A DNA stretch of 64,000 nucleotides, taken from NCBI GenBank assembly GCA_013399115.1, contig VXAA01000967.1:491611-555610 (forward strand), given 5' to 3'. Position numbers and translations under genes: made by a program. Of this stretch, positions 24,465 to 38,207 are shown piece after piece; position 1 is the stretch's first letter; every line of letters starts with the position of its first letter. Under the pieces are notes generated by a model. That model saw only the letters and a list, made by a program, of their open reading frames with translations. It had not been told where the DNA came from and made no database searches. The DNA is from Anseranas semipalmata. Lineage: Eukaryota; Chordata; Aves; Anseriformes; Anseranatidae.

Positions 24465-25889
24465 CTGATACAACAGAGAATAAGCTTCCCTGGAATTCAA
24501 AAGCCTACTTTTATACATTTATTAGAAGAAATCTATACAGGGTTTCCCGTGATTTGTAACAGTATTCTAGGATCTCACAAATGACCTGAATCGTTCAAGA
24601 AAATATCACCCTTTCAACATTTTGGGAATTGCAGTGAAACTATTTTAAAAAATGCTTCCATTCTGTTCAACACATTAGTTTGATATTAAAAATAAACACA
24701 TAATAGTTTATGACTAGAATGAGCAGCAAGGTATCCTTTTTATCAGGCTGTGAGATGTATAAGAATAGGGTTATTACTGACAAAAATGGACAGCTGCTAA
24801 TTTCATAATTGTTGCACTATGACACCATATATTCACATTAACATGCCCTATTTGTCAGCATATTTGAATCTTATTAAGAAGAGGGCCTAATTAATGTTTC
24901 ATAAGTAAAACATATTCTGTCAGATGAGCAGAGATCATCTTGAGCCACAAACTCACAAGAAAAAAGGGTCTGCTCCAGGTGTTACTGCTTGACTGTCCGA
25001 AAACACACCTTCCGGCTCCAGTATTTCAGAAACTTGCATGTGCTGGCTTCTCACAGAGAACTGTCCCACCGGGCACTGCAGTTAAGTATGTATTGCAGAA
25101 ACTGATGGAGACACCACATCTGAGAAATTTAGCAAAGCCTTGTTTTAAAGACTTGATCCTGAACAAATGTCACTTTCAGACTAAACAAGAATTCTGACCA
25201 GTAACAAACCTGTGACTCGGCTCTGAGAATCTGCAAAAAAGATGCCTGAATTCCTCTGTCAGAGAATGCAAAAACTTATCTAGCCAGGTACTGAATATCC
25301 ACAGAACATCAGCAAAGACAAGGAAAATGCTAAGAACTGAAGAAATACAAATTAGATTTCTTGAAAGTTCTGAAAACGTAGTACACGGATAACAGAAAGA
25401 GCGTGAAATACAGTGGTAATTCTCCAAAGGCACAGGGGGACACGAATTGTTCAGAAGAGACAGAAAGACAGGTGAAAGGTGATAGGGTTGCTCTCCATGT
25501 TCACGATGTGATATACCATCAAGAAATGACAAACGATTACCAGAGTCAGCCTAACTCCAAGTAGCGTAGAGGAAGGACAGGAGAAGAGGTTCTGCTGCAA
25601 TATGACAAGGAACTGTCTCGGGCAGTGCTCTGATCAGCCACATCCAAGACCAACCAACCCACGTGGAAACGCACAGAAGGGCCAATAGGCTGGTCAGGTG
25701 CATGGAGTCTACTCTCTGAAAGAACACAGTAAAAGCTTGGCATACCAAGCCTATCAAGATCAAGGCTGAAAGGAGGTGTGATGGCTGAAATGCATATCAG
25801 AAGGACACAATGCTGAATACCTCTATACAAGATAAAAAAGATGGAAGCACAAGGACAGATGAGTCAATTGAACTATATAAGGATTTGTG
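24465..25889. other. AT-rich non-coding stretch
   Basis: Several 60-118-codon frames on both strands without a matching pair of splice sites. No transposon was recognised. Confidence 0.45.
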
Positions 25890-26100
25890 TCTGCAGTTAG
25901 AAGAGTTTGTAACTACTTCAGCAATCAGCCTCTTGGAAGCTCTACAACAGACTTCCATTCACCATGAGAGGATTCGGGGGTCTGAAAAGCTTTGAGAAAG
26001 CTACAACAGGGTGCCTCTCAGAGCAGAGTAGCGGACCCGATGACCCGCTCCTGTGAGGCATCCCACACAACCTCTAGAAGCTGCACGTTCTGGATTCATT
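25890..26100 (+). mobile_element. Probable old, degraded CR1 3' end
   Basis: GAGTAGCGGACCCGATGACC, then GCATCCCACACAACCTCTAG, then a decayed GTTCTGGATTCAT follow the layout of the CR1 3' region (GGACT.GATGACC, then TTCCAACCTCTA, then the ATTCTATGA tail). Similarity upstream is weak and the 5' limit is a guess. It would be a much older insertion than the other copies. Confidence 0.4.
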
Positions 26101-26308
26101 ACAATATCCATGCACTGTATGGACTACACGGCACTGCTCCGTTCCACCCGAAGCCCACAAAAGCACCGAAGAAAACCGATCATATTCTGCACATGAGCAG
26201 CGCGTGGAAAAGCAGGACTGTGCTTTGTGTGATGAAGCCATCTCAGCTGGCCTGATCTTGCATGTTTCATTCATCAAAATTGCTTCATGGCAGTACCACT
26301 TCTCTCAC

Positions 26309-26347
26309 CTGGCATAATGGCGAGTCCTCAGTTAGCTTTCTTATGTC
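26309..26347 (-). CDS. Candidate 39-bp internal exon
   Basis: Minus strand: acceptor CATCACGGGATGTTTTTTAG and donor TGCCAG|GTGAGAG enclose 39 bp. Only phase 0 is open, reading DIRKLTEDSPLCQ and ending in phase 0, compatible with the candidate at 24394-24464. Short length limits its weight. Unidentified. Confidence 0.15.
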
Positions 26348-29300
26348 CTAAAAAACATCCCGTGATGAAAAAATCCTGATTTCATTCAGGAACAATGACT
26401 TTTCTTCTGTCTGATCATAAATGAGTTTATTTTGAAAGCCTCCTACTTATCTACCACAATATTCAGTGTTCACTTTCTTGGTGATTTCAGTGGCAGAAGG
26501 ACGAGGTGGCCATTTTTCATCCTGTTTTTATTCATGTTTCACTATTAAACCTAGTGATTTCTTTTATAAAAATGTGCATTTTATTACAACAAAAACCAAA
26601 TCACAGAAAATCTTATTAACTCTTCTGCTTTATGGAACATAATAACTTAGAGAGAACACACACCTGCATGAAAGTTCAGTAAGCAGGAGGTAAAGCAGAT
26701 CTGCTTGTACGGATAGCAGGTCCAATATGACTGTATCAGATATTATTTTATAAGTTTATTAAAAATATAACCATATTCACTGGACAATGGTGTTTAATTA
26801 GATTTATTCATTGAAAGCTCATAGTAAATGTGTTCTGGAGTTGCATCTATTTGCATTAATAGCACTGAGCCTTGCGACACAAAAATATATCAATATTCAG
26901 CTGTAACTGATGCTCTTATGACTATGAACCTGACAGGCATTCTACTAGATGTGTTCTGATTTCCAAATTATAGCCACGTTTATTCTAATACACAAAAGCA
27001 CATTAGAAACTTCCTATTGTATGAACAGTGTGCCAACAGACAAATATTCACTAGAGCTAATATAGTCAACAAGAAAGACAAACAGCTCTTCTCGATAGGT
27101 CACTGCCACAGTAGCACGCACCCTTTCCCCCCGGAACACTACGCTAGGATGTGATGTTGGAGGAGATAAATTAACACAATGAAAGTCCATGGCGTCTGAA
27201 GTCATAAAAAGTATTGCAGCAGAGACACTAAGAGCATATTTAGGCTCAAGATGCCTCCCATGTGAGTTCATCAGATCATCAGAAATAATTAATGGAAGAT
27301 TGGAAGAACTAACATTAGACTTTCAGTTCTGATGTATAAGGAGCAGAAAATTTTCTGTATGGTTTTTTGGGGGGAAAGCAAGGAAAATATCAATAGCTTC
27401 TAACAAGTTTTGAACTGGTTTATGTTCATTTTACAAGCAAACTCTAAAAATAACCTAGTTACAAAGACAGGCTTGATCCTCTTTTTTTTTCCCCAGACAA
27501 AACTTTTCCAGAAAATCACTGTTTCTAAAGGTATGCAATTTGGAAATTATTTTTGAGTCAGATGGAGTATAATCAGAAGAGCACTGGCCCAGATTCAGAG
27601 CCAGCATTAAAAGGCATCTTACAAATCAATTTCAGACCAGATAGCATTTTGAAGTTGTCTACCCATCCACTCAAACGAGCTTGCTTCTGACCTTTCTCAT
27701 ACAGCCTGGCTTAGATGGAACCTAACTGTGAAAAATGATGCCATGAACTTTTAATTTAAAGATTATAGCAGCTGAAGTAAAAAGCAAAATAGCTTCATTA
27801 TTTGGGTATATAAATCACAACTAAAAAGACAACAAGGTAAATCCAATCCTGAAACATTCCTGGCTGAATTCAGCATTTCTGTTTCTCCATCAGCAATAAC
27901 TTATGGGAGAAACAGAATGGGCAAGATCTGGGAATTGCTGTGTACTCAGCATTTTGAGTCCTAGGCAAAAAGAGGACTGGAAAATGAGTCATGTGGAAGT
28001 GATGGTGGTGGGGTCAAAAAAATTAATGCCAAGAGAAGTGAACTGTTCTGTTAATCCTCAAATCTTCTCATACTGTAGAGTAAAATTAAGGAAGATAGGG
28101 ATGTGCTTTGAGTTGAAGGGATTTGTTCACCAGCACCAGCAACAGGACTGTGTCCGATGAGAAAACGCCCGTCAACGACGGTGACATTTTCAGTGAAACC
28201 AGCTTAGCCGGGAACTATGACAGAAAGTGGCCCCCAAGTATCCTTGGACCAAGCCAGAAGTCCCCCATAGCTGCGTCAGGCTAAGGTTACAAAGGCACAG
28301 ATCGCTCCAGCAAATCACACCTAATCGCTTATTTTGGGGTGAGCTTGTTCAAACATGGCCAGTAACTCCTATAGGCAAAACCAAACATTTTGCTCAGGCT
28401 TTCAGAACAACTATTCTCTATCTCTTATGAACATCTTCCATATAATTTACCCAGCCAACAAAAATTGCTGATTAGCTTTTTAAGCGAACTTCAGGAGGAG
28501 CTCTAACAGGAAACACACAAATTTTCAGTCAAAAGGGAAAACTATGTTTAATTTAGCCTAAAAAAATTCTAAGGCAATTCATATGCTATAGAAGTGTTGA
28601 ACTAAGACTATAACAGACTAACCGAATAATGCTGCTTAGCTCTCACATCACTATAGGAAGGGCATACCAAGTGATAGATTGTTACTTAAAAGAGAGAGTG
28701 TTAAGTTTATTTACACTAAAATAAGAAACTATCTGATAAATCTGCAAAGATTCACAGGAGTCAGCAGAGCTGCAGTGATTAGAATCAGCAAAGGGTCTGT
28801 CCTAGTGAGTATGATAGGGTGCGGGCATTTGAATGTTTGCTTACTTCCTGCCAAAAAGACTTCGTGCTCTTCACTGCACACCAAGATGTGTTTTAGCAAG
28901 GAAGTTATCTATATGGAAGAGAAAGAGATGGAAACACAGAATGATGACTACATTTTTTTTTAAGTATTACTTTCAAATCTTTAAGCTATGAAAGCTGCAG
29001 GACACAGTAAGAACATAACATTGCACAATGCATACAGGTATCTGCTCTGTTTCATCTACTACCTTCATTCTTCACAAAAACAATTCTTTAATAAAAGAAC
29101 ATAAAGAGAACACAGTTCATGCACTGTGCTGCAGCTCTGCAAGTTGGGACTAATTCTGAGGTCTTTAGTCAGGCTGAAGACCTCAAAAGAACTTAGAATT
29201 AAATTTTCAGCAAGGGCTCAATAACTTCTACAGCCTTCTGAGAATAGCCTCTGAGAAGCCTTCTCAGAATAAAGCAGCAACATGGGTTAGATTCTTCCCC

Positions 29301-32300
29301 AGGCACATAACCAGAATAACCACAGAGAACCTGCTGCAGTTATTTCAGATTTACACCACTGCAAAATACAACTACATTCTGGCCTATCTGCAGTGCAGTG
29401 GAGTACGAATTCAGCATTCAGCAGTATATGTAAAAGGACTAGTCCCTTCTTTGGCAGAACAATCTAATGAAGTACAAAATTAATGGATGACAGTAGCTCA
29501 AGTCCTGCCCTTGGATTTAATGCTGCCCACTGGTTACTCAACATAATTACCTCTGTAAGAATCAGGGTTTATTTTCTGATGTAAAAACCCATGGTAAACT
29601 TATTCATAAGAGAGTGAAGCGGTCCTGAAGTTGATGTTTATAGCATCTGATGGGGTGATGAACAGCTTTTCCCAGCCTGAAGTAACTGGCATTCTTTTCT
29701 CCCTTACCTCCTTCTGATCTTAGTGCTGAGAAGCTGTGCACTACTCGAGTCTGAGCAAGGCACGGCTCGCTGCCCATGTACGCGTTATTTTTCCAAATTT
29801 CACTGATGAGTCATCAAATACTTTCCTGATACCAAAATCATACATTGTATTTTAACAGGTACTCCACTTCTGTTATTTAATACTTGTATTCATGTAGCAA
29901 TTCAAGGTCAAAGGGGTCAAAATCAAGTCGCGCTGTGTGCTGCACTAATACAGTCAGTCAGCTGAGGAGTTGGGCTGCAGTGTGGGCTTCAACATCCATC
30001 CCTAGAAAACACTTCATCACTAGCAATCCGTAATCATAGCCCCACCCCTGTGAATTAGCCATTTGCGTATCAGCCCTGCAAAATGAAATGCAGCAGTGTA
30101 CACGGGTGTTAGCGTCATACTTACAGGGTTCAAGCCTTCTCTTTAATAAACAGAAGAGTCAGCAAGTAAAATGTGAGCATGTAAAAAGTGAGCATGTAAT
30201 AGGTACTGCTGCATACGTAACTCACAAACAAAAGGGCAAAAGCCCTTTATGCAAGTTCCTTCCCAGCCAACAGATTCCCTTCTTCGACTGCAGGCCTCAG
30301 AAGTCTGCCAGCATTTTGCTGTAGGAAGAAACTTTCATGTTTAGGAAAGCAAACTGTCCACTTGTCCATCGGCTGAGCATCCTGCACTTCCAAAAGTCAT
30401 TGTCTGGTAACTGTAGTGGAAGAACTGTCCTGAATGCAAAACAGAATCCAGCGTGGGGTCTATCTGGACTGTCCTCCTTAGCATGCTCTGGATATTTGCT
30501 GCTGTTTGGTCAGGAATAAGCATTTTCAGTCTCCTTGAACTCCTATGCCTCCATTTTAGGTCAGAATTCCTTGAACAGGAAACCCCCATAGAGAATTCAG
30601 GAAACAGTAACTCTCTAAAAGGCATTGCCCTTGTCTGTAATCCTTAGCATCTCCAGGCTCCTAGGGATAAAGGGCATTGGTATGAGAAGGAAAGCACTTG
30701 CAGCTGTTTTGAACAATCCTCTTGGCTTGTGACTAAGGCTACCAGAGATTTTATATGTGCAAATGGAAAGGAAAGATCTCCCAGTCTGAAACTCAACAGA
30801 AAAGTGGGGGAGGACAGATACCAGTTGAGCTGAATAATAATGGAGACAGAAGACATAGAGCACTGAAATGAGAAAAAATGCAGAAAAATTATTGCGCTGC
30901 AAGAGGAAAAAAAAACACTGCCTATGACCAGGCAACAGTTTATCTAAAGCATGATTTGGCAGCAAAGTGGGGAAGTATTAAGAACTCCTCTGGAGATTGT
31001 TCTTCAGAGATTCTGCTTCTCTCCCAGCCAGAATGCTTAGTGCTCTGCAGACAGTCCTCAGCACCTTTCAGGTCTGACACTAAACCAAGTGCTACTTGGC
31101 AATAAAAAGACCTCACACCTTCACACATTTGAGAACTGCTGAAAGATTTTCAAATTCCTTTCAGTGAAGTATGTGAAAAAATAATGAAGATTGTTTCTGT
31201 AGTGCTGTGTGAAAGGTGAGGGATTTGGACACTGGAATAAAGCCTTCAAAACCATTGGCCATTCAAACATCATATTGGCACAAGTGATGTGATACCTAAA
31301 CATATGGAAAAAAGTTTATTAGCAGGTCAAAGATACTAGGGTAAGATGGTGTAGCTCTCACAACAGGAAAAGCAAGAAATAATCAGGGCTCATGTTGTGC
31401 CACCATATAAAGCTGTCTGTCAATAATACAGGAATGTACTGGGCTGCAAAGTATCTGCTTGGGAAAAGACAGCTTAAGAGATACCGTTCCAGTTCAGCTT
31501 TTGTTTGCATGTAAGCAAAATAAACCCTCCAAAATCACAGACACATTTGAACCTCTTGTATAAATGCCAAAGCTGTTCTCTCTTTCTTTTTTTTTTAAAT
31601 CAATAGCTTTGAATGCACTAAACACCCCAAAGCTCACAGTAGCAGGTGTGCATGCACACACAGCCCTTGGAAAGCTGTCCCTCCCTGGCAACAACGGCTG
31701 TAAAGATCATCATTACCACCTCTGCTGTCCTGTGTTCAGGGAAGAAGAGGCAGGAAATTAGCAGAGAGTTGTCTCATGGGGAGAGGTGAGCTACAGGTGA
31801 CATGCAGTCAATCCCATGGTAACGGTGTATTTATATCATTCTTAATGGTCTTACATCTACAAGTCGTTTGAACAGAATTACTATACAGTTTTTTGCAGGT
31901 AGAAATGGCTTTTCTTTTAATACCATTCTTGGAAATATCTGAGTCAGTAATTATCCTTCTAGAAGAGAATAATAATAATAGGGAAGGTTATTATTTTCAT
32001 TTCTATGAAATAAATGCTTTGCTTTACAGACAGAGATACCCTAAAGTAACCGGAAGATTTAACAGGCAGTTAGAATGAATGGGATGTCAGGGTAGCAAAG
32101 ATGAGGCGGCTTCAGGGACACATTTTCAAACAATCTAAATATACAGAGATTCTGTTCAAATACACAAGGAAATTCTCCATTTTGCATGCAATGAAAATGT
32201 GTCATCAAGAAAGCGTGCAAAACACTTGAACTTTTGGCTCTATGCAGATATATCAAAAATGGTTGATTCAACTGAATTTCCACGATTTCAAAGACACCAG

Positions 32301-35300
32301 AAACTTTCCTTGAGAGTAATTATTTATCAATGTTCTGCAAAGAAAACAATAAAGAATACAAAGATCAGAAATAATGTGTTGGATGTGATCCTTCATATTG
32401 TCCAATTACTGCAAGTATTTCCCAGCCAGGATTTCAGGGGTAAAATTTTGTCATACCTTTCCATCTCTTCTCTGTGCCTATAATGCGAAAAAAGAATTTT
32501 CGGAGCAGCCTGAACAAATTTACCTATCACCATTTCAGATGCTTTCTGAATGATAAAAACAGCTTGCTGATAATGAGCTTGTATTACCTTAAAACAAGCT
32601 TGTCAACATGAAAAAAACAGGCAACTTCTATTGCAATATTGGTGCAGTTTCTTTTCCAACGTTTGGCTTCATTGTGTGATCAGAACAACAACTTGCCATG
32701 GTGTATGCCAGCCATTTAATGCAAGTGCTGTAATGTAGTCAGAAGCAGACAGTAAATATTGGTCCATATCAAGGTTCTAAAGACATTTAAGGATAACAAG
32801 TCATTCAAACAGGAAAAGAAGAAACGAAAACCAGACAAATTCCAGTACCAATTATATCATAACCTGAAAGAATAAAAAACAGTCTCTTTTCAAAGTCAGA
32901 GAAAATGGCAGATGTTTACCAAAACAATTGGAATTTACAAAACAAGTTACAGTTAAAACAACAGAAAGAATTGTAAATATACATCTACAGTAAAAATGAA
33001 CGAACATTTGTCTTCAACCTTAGGGCTAAAAGAAATGTCTTTGCCTGCTAGAAGAGTAATGATCCATCTTGCCTATTTAACGAAAGGCATACGCGTCAGC
33101 AGTACGCGCGTGCGTCAAGGATTGACATCAAAGAGGAGTTCACACTGTGCCCTTGATAGCAGCTGCATTAAGATCTGCACATTGTGAGGAAGCTGCTGCT
33201 CAGTCATGCTTCCCGTGCTTACAGCTTGTACCCTTCCACCTCACAACCCAGAAAAGAAGTAAACCAGAAAAATTAAATTTTCCTCTACATACTAAGAAAA
33301 AATGAAAGAAAGATGCTTTGGTTATTTACTGTCCTCTGAGGAAAGAAAAAAACCCTGCCTTTATAAAACTGCATTCTCCAAACCCCTGAATAAACTTACT
33401 GTCCTTACATGGTGGATGGGATGCACTGAACAAATTATAACGGACAGTTTTTCCTTTCCTTTTCTGATCACAAACTGTATGACAGCAAATTGTATAGGCT
33501 CTCTGTAAATCAACACAGACGCACTAAGTGGGATTACATTAATGTAAGCATAATATGGGGGTACATTTTTACTTCTATTTAAGATTGTCCCCACTGATTT
33601 TCCCATAATGTCCGATTTTTTCTTATGTGTTTTTTCAGTAATAGGCCACTAAGATATTCCTGAATTCCAGCGCTTCCAACTACTTGCAATACAACTATTT
33701 CCAACTGTAAAATTATAATCTCAGGAAAGCATGTCTCTTAAAAGGAGCTCAACACACATACATTCTTTGTATCAAAAAGGAAAGGAGGGGTAAGGCCTCC
33801 CAAACTCTGTTACTTGTTTTGGTGTGGTCCCAAGCACAACTGCTCCTGTTTAACAACACAATAACGCCATTGAGAAAAGTACAGCTAGAAAGATGTCTCC
33901 AGAGTTCTGCAGTACCTGCTTTTGGACAGTGCTGGTTATGGGCTGGCATTGGCCATAATTCCTTCACATGAAACTGAACCGAAAGATGTGCTGAAGAAGC
34001 TAACAGGATGCATAAACCAAAATAACTGTAGAGCTCTTTAAAGTGGTATATCAAGAAATGCAATGACACTCTGTATATGACTTGTAAAATTCATGACTAC
34101 ATTTAGAACTGGAATGGACTAGTCTTACCCTACAGAACGCATTAAGATGTTTCTCAAAAGTTTTACAAATTTACCATATGTTCACCACAATTAAGATTCA
34201 GTTGTTACATCTTGTTACATCATTACAAGTATCTACTTCTGATACCTGGGAAAACTGTATTTGGTAGGAACAAGGTAACACTGAATTTTTTTTATTACAT
34301 GTTCAATTCTTGCTTCTTCAGAAAACAGCAAGCATGGAGGGGGGCAGAGAACAGCGTTTCTTATTAGCATTACCAGACAATGCACTGAAAGGCATGGCAA
34401 TTCCAAAATCAATATAAGCCAATGAGTAATGCAGCCATAGTTCACCTGGCAGGCTTTGAGATTAATATCTCATCCATACTAATTGAATTTCCTGATAAAT
34501 TCAAAAAAGAAATAAAGCAACATCAATATATCAGAACACAACATAATTAACTAAGACCATTAAATTCTGTGTGATCAGGTTTTGGTCTGCAGTATGTTGC
34601 CCACTCATATCTTTACGTTTGGAGTGGAATCCCTTCCTGTTCTTGAGCATCCTTCTGCTTCTGGTCAGGCCTTACAAGAAAGAGACTGGATGCTCACCAT
34701 CCACTTCTTGCACAGTGGAATCCCTGGTTTTCCTGACAGCCATGCATTGCTTTTATGCAGACTATGGACGGGTACATAGTAGCATCCTTTCTTTTTCTTA
34801 AAAAATCAAGCCATAATCTGCTGCGAAGTAGGTAGGTTCATCAGCCACTAAGACTTAATGCTACCTTGTCTACACATATCTAACCTTCGTCCTTGCAAAC
34901 TTGTTTGGTTTTGGCTAAAGGACACAGAATTCAGTAACAGTAAAAATGAGTGGTGGCATGAATGGTTTAAGTGAGCTGAGGGGAAAAGAACAGCCCAACC
35001 TACACATAAAAGATCTGAGGTTTTGGGCACAACTGGTTCTAAAGCATTTGGTAACTCATTTAAATCCTATTAACATAGCAAAAGATATTCAAGACTATCG
35101 CAAGACCTTATCTTTTCCTCTGCTTTGCACTTTCACAGATGCTTTGTACTTTAAGGTAAAACCTGAAGGTCCTTCAAAAGAAACCTTTAAAAGGTCCTGT
35201 ATCTGATCTAGGTATACACCTGCTAAATTCTGTTACTCCAATAGTGTTTCCTATAGGAAACTAAGTGCAAGCTTCTCACCAGCATCACTGCAACATTACT

Positions 35301-35516
35301 TAGTCCAGTCTTCAACCCATTCATTCCGTTAATAAGAATAAACTAAATTCAAACTGTGCAGAATTTTGTATCCTTTGAGTACAATGTTAGAAGCTGTGGA
35401 CCATCGGGGGAGCAAAACATGAATTCAGGTCCTTGAGTTTAATTGACACAACATGCTTTGTGTGTTCAATAGCACAGCTAGAAAGAGGCAAGCAAGCAGT
35501 GTCCCCCAGTGTTCAG
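26348..35516. other. Long AT-rich stretch without recognisable genes or transposons
   Basis: Frames reach 116 codons (minus strand, 30615-30965), but there a run of pyrimidines creates both the frame and two acceptor-like sites, with no donor to match. A minus-strand 85-codon frame at 27014-27271 also lacks paired splice sites. I see no CR1 or LTR here. That makes it the longest stretch in the window without a recognised repeat, and conserved non-coding elements could hide in it. Confidence 0.45.
29804..29816. promoter_or_regulatory. Palindromic AP-1-type site TGATGAGTCATCA
   Basis: A perfect 13-bp palindrome centred on TGAGTCA, the classical AP-1 (Fos/Jun) or Maf half-site core. Single sites of this kind occur by chance, so binding is inference. 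Confidence 0.25.
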
Positions 35517-35743
35517 AATGCACAAACAAGGTACGGAACAGTCACAGCTGCAGCCTCAGACTGAGAGTGCACCATTCTTACTGTATTGTAATGGACAGCA
35601 TCAGCTTTCGAGGGAAAACAAGGCTCAGGATGACAAGGACAGCAGTTGGCGTGTTCTAGTGCCACTCAGAATGAAGACAACTGTCACGTGCACGCACAGG
35701 CACTGCCACCAAGGAAAACAGTCACGGCCAATACGGATTGTGG
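35517..35743 (+). CDS. Candidate exon, 75 codons, unidentified
   Basis: Seen: acceptor GTGTCCCCCAGTGTTCAG, then 227 bp open in one frame, then donor TTGTGG|GTGAGTA. The first base closes a codon, an ATG follows at 35518, and the last base begins a codon (phase 1 out). That suits the candidate at 47664. The peptide is polar and Gln-rich (MHKQGTEQSQLQPQTES near its start). The acceptor has only a short pyrimidine tract. If real it may be a first coding exon; no family was recognised. Confidence 0.15.
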
Positions 35744-36970
35744 GTGAGTAAAGCCAGAGTCTCTGTAAATAACCCCTTATAAAAGGAAATTGTGACCAAA
35801 AGTAAACTTAGTTTAGGCTCAGTTCACTGAATCATAAGCATCAAACACCTTTTCCCACCTCTGACAAGTCACACCTTTCTGCTGAATTCACAATAAACCA
35901 CACAGCAGCTTTACAAGATGCATGAAACTTTTCTTTTAATGACGAGGATGTAGCAGATAAAAAGGATATTTGTGGTCCTCCCCTACAATGTAACTCATTT
36001 AGAAAGCCTCAGAGCTGACTAAAGCTCAAAACTAGTACTGCTATACAATAGAACAACAGGAATGCATTTTCATTAGTCATTCTTATATCTGTCTAAATAT
36101 CTGTATTTTGTTGGGATCTCTAATGTGCTTGCTCAGGCAGAACTAGAGGAGAATTTAGTGTGTGAGGGAGAGGGTTCTGGTGTGATAAAAGGAAGCAAAT
36201 CAAAGCTTTATGTTGTCCCTCTTGAGGTCATTTAAGAATTCTGCGTTTCACTCTACTCTCATGCACCTTATCTGTTGCATTTTGTAACTGGTTCAGGGAT
36301 GCATAGGTCCATAGCTTTTGTCTCATTTTCACTTGTATAAAATTCCCCTGACTTGAGACAGCAAGGTTCACTTCACATTCTGAAAAGAAAGCCCAGTAAC
36401 CTTTCTAAGCAAAGGTTAAAGCAAAGCGATCAGAGAAATAACCTTCACTGCATACAGACACCTCTGCCAAAAAGCTGGAGATGACACGAGGGCTAGTGAG
36501 ATACGAGCGTATTTCACTTCGGCTTTGTTCAGCCATGATAACTCAGGGTTAGTTTTTCTTGACAACACTGCACAGTTTTGCTCTATTTATATCTTCTCAA
36601 AGATAGGATAATGTCCCTAAAAGCAGGGTGAGAACATCAAAACAACTTCTGCAGTCAAAGTTCAGCCATTGGAATCAAGGAAACCAATCTCTGTAGAGAG
36701 CTTCTCAGAACACGCGCTAATGGCAGAAAATAGCTTCCAGTCTTGCTATCTCGCAACACTAATGCAGGAAGCCATCAATTAGAACCTGGTATCCCGTCAA
36801 GAGATAGAATGCTGTTAAAAGATTTCAGAGAAATGGAGCCAAGACGCCTGAAGCCAAAGAAACATCTCCTCTCGGGACACAGTTTGAGATAGTCGTCAAC
36901 TAATTATAACAGACCTTGGAAGAGACAATGAGATTTTTCAAAATATGGAAATTCTTACCCCTTAAATTAA

Positions 36971-36985
36971 CCTAATTTAATTAGG
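36971..36985. promoter_or_regulatory. Palindrome with paired homeodomain half-sites (P3-type)
   Basis: CCTAATTTAATTAGG is a perfect inverted repeat with 7-bp arms. Inside it TAAT-TTA-ATTA has the spacing of the P3 dimer site bound by paired-class homeodomains. One site in AT-rich DNA is weak evidence of function. Confidence 0.25.
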
Positions 36986-38196
36986 AAATACAAAAGAGGC
37001 AAAAATTAAGGATGGAAGGAAGCATTTGGCAATTTGTCCTTGGGAATACTGAAGGATTTCGCTTCAGGAAGTGGAACGCTGAAACGTTCTGGATTTGCTA
37101 CTGCGCTATCACTTGTCTCAAAGCCCTGGCATTACACAGGCATCTCTTCTGCTGGACGGGGAGCAGGGGGACAGGTGAATGGTGACCTGCAACGCCGCTG
37201 CTCCCGTACATTCCCGATAGCGGCGGAGGTGGGAGAAGATGGACATAAGCCATTTTTCAATTTCTTTTGATTTCTTTCCTAGTTTGGTAGCTGGTGAGCA
37301 TCAGGTTAATGCAATGTTTGTCCTCTTCTTTACTCACTGCCAGGACTACTGGCACAGAACATGGGCTCATTTTCCAAGTTGCTTTTCTGTTTTTTCATCT
37401 CTCTTAATTACCTGAAAATTTATACTGCCAGTGTAACCTTTCCTCTCTAAATGCCTCTCAGTTCTGACTTTACTGCTTTCAGCAGAAAGCCTGGCAGAAG
37501 TATGTTAGATAATTGCATGTACATAGAAAAATAAATAGATATGACTCATGAGAGAAACAAACCTTGTTCAAACACCCTGTGGTATAAGCACCAAGTTCTG
37601 CTTTTTGTCACAGACAATGGAGTTCACATCAATTTTCATGATTAAATAGTATAATTGGGTGGAAATGATCTGGCTGAGTAAGGCAACAGTGAGAGTTAGG
37701 AGCATTTCTTCACTAGAGACAACTTGGTCCTAAATGAAATCCTCCAGTCACAACTGAGGTCTAAAGCAGGTAACTACCTTGGAAAACAAACACTATTAAT
37801 AACCACATTAACAAAATGCTCCTAATTGGGACATAAAAATTTTCCAAGTGCAGATTTCCAATTGCCCATAGTCATCTGACATTCTGAATGCAGTCTCATC
37901 TCTCGAGTTAAAAAATCCCTTTCATGTGATACAGCCTGTACAAATGGAACAACTGCCTGTGAAGTCATGTGAATGACACAAAGGCCAGATGTGCACTCAG
38001 TAAAGAAGCTTTACTTCAAAGGGCTGGAGAGTAGGAATCAGTTTAAAAAGTTACAAGTGGCAATCCAACTAAAAATGCTGCTCAAATCAACTGTTTGGCC
38101 TAAACACACTGATATTTCCACACAGACACATAAAGGGATATGGGTATCAGCCACCTTCACATTGCGCTGTGTAAGTTGTGTGTGGAAAAATACAGA

Positions 38197-38207
38197 CCCC
38201 CCCCCCC
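38197..38207 (+). repeat. C11 mononucleotide run
   Basis: Eleven uninterrupted C residues followed by AGCAGCAG. Low complexity. Confidence 0.9.

Noticed and set aside
30615..30965. 116-codon minus frame with two strong acceptors
   Set aside because: The pyrimidine run creates both the frame and the acceptors. No donor and no poly-A signal.
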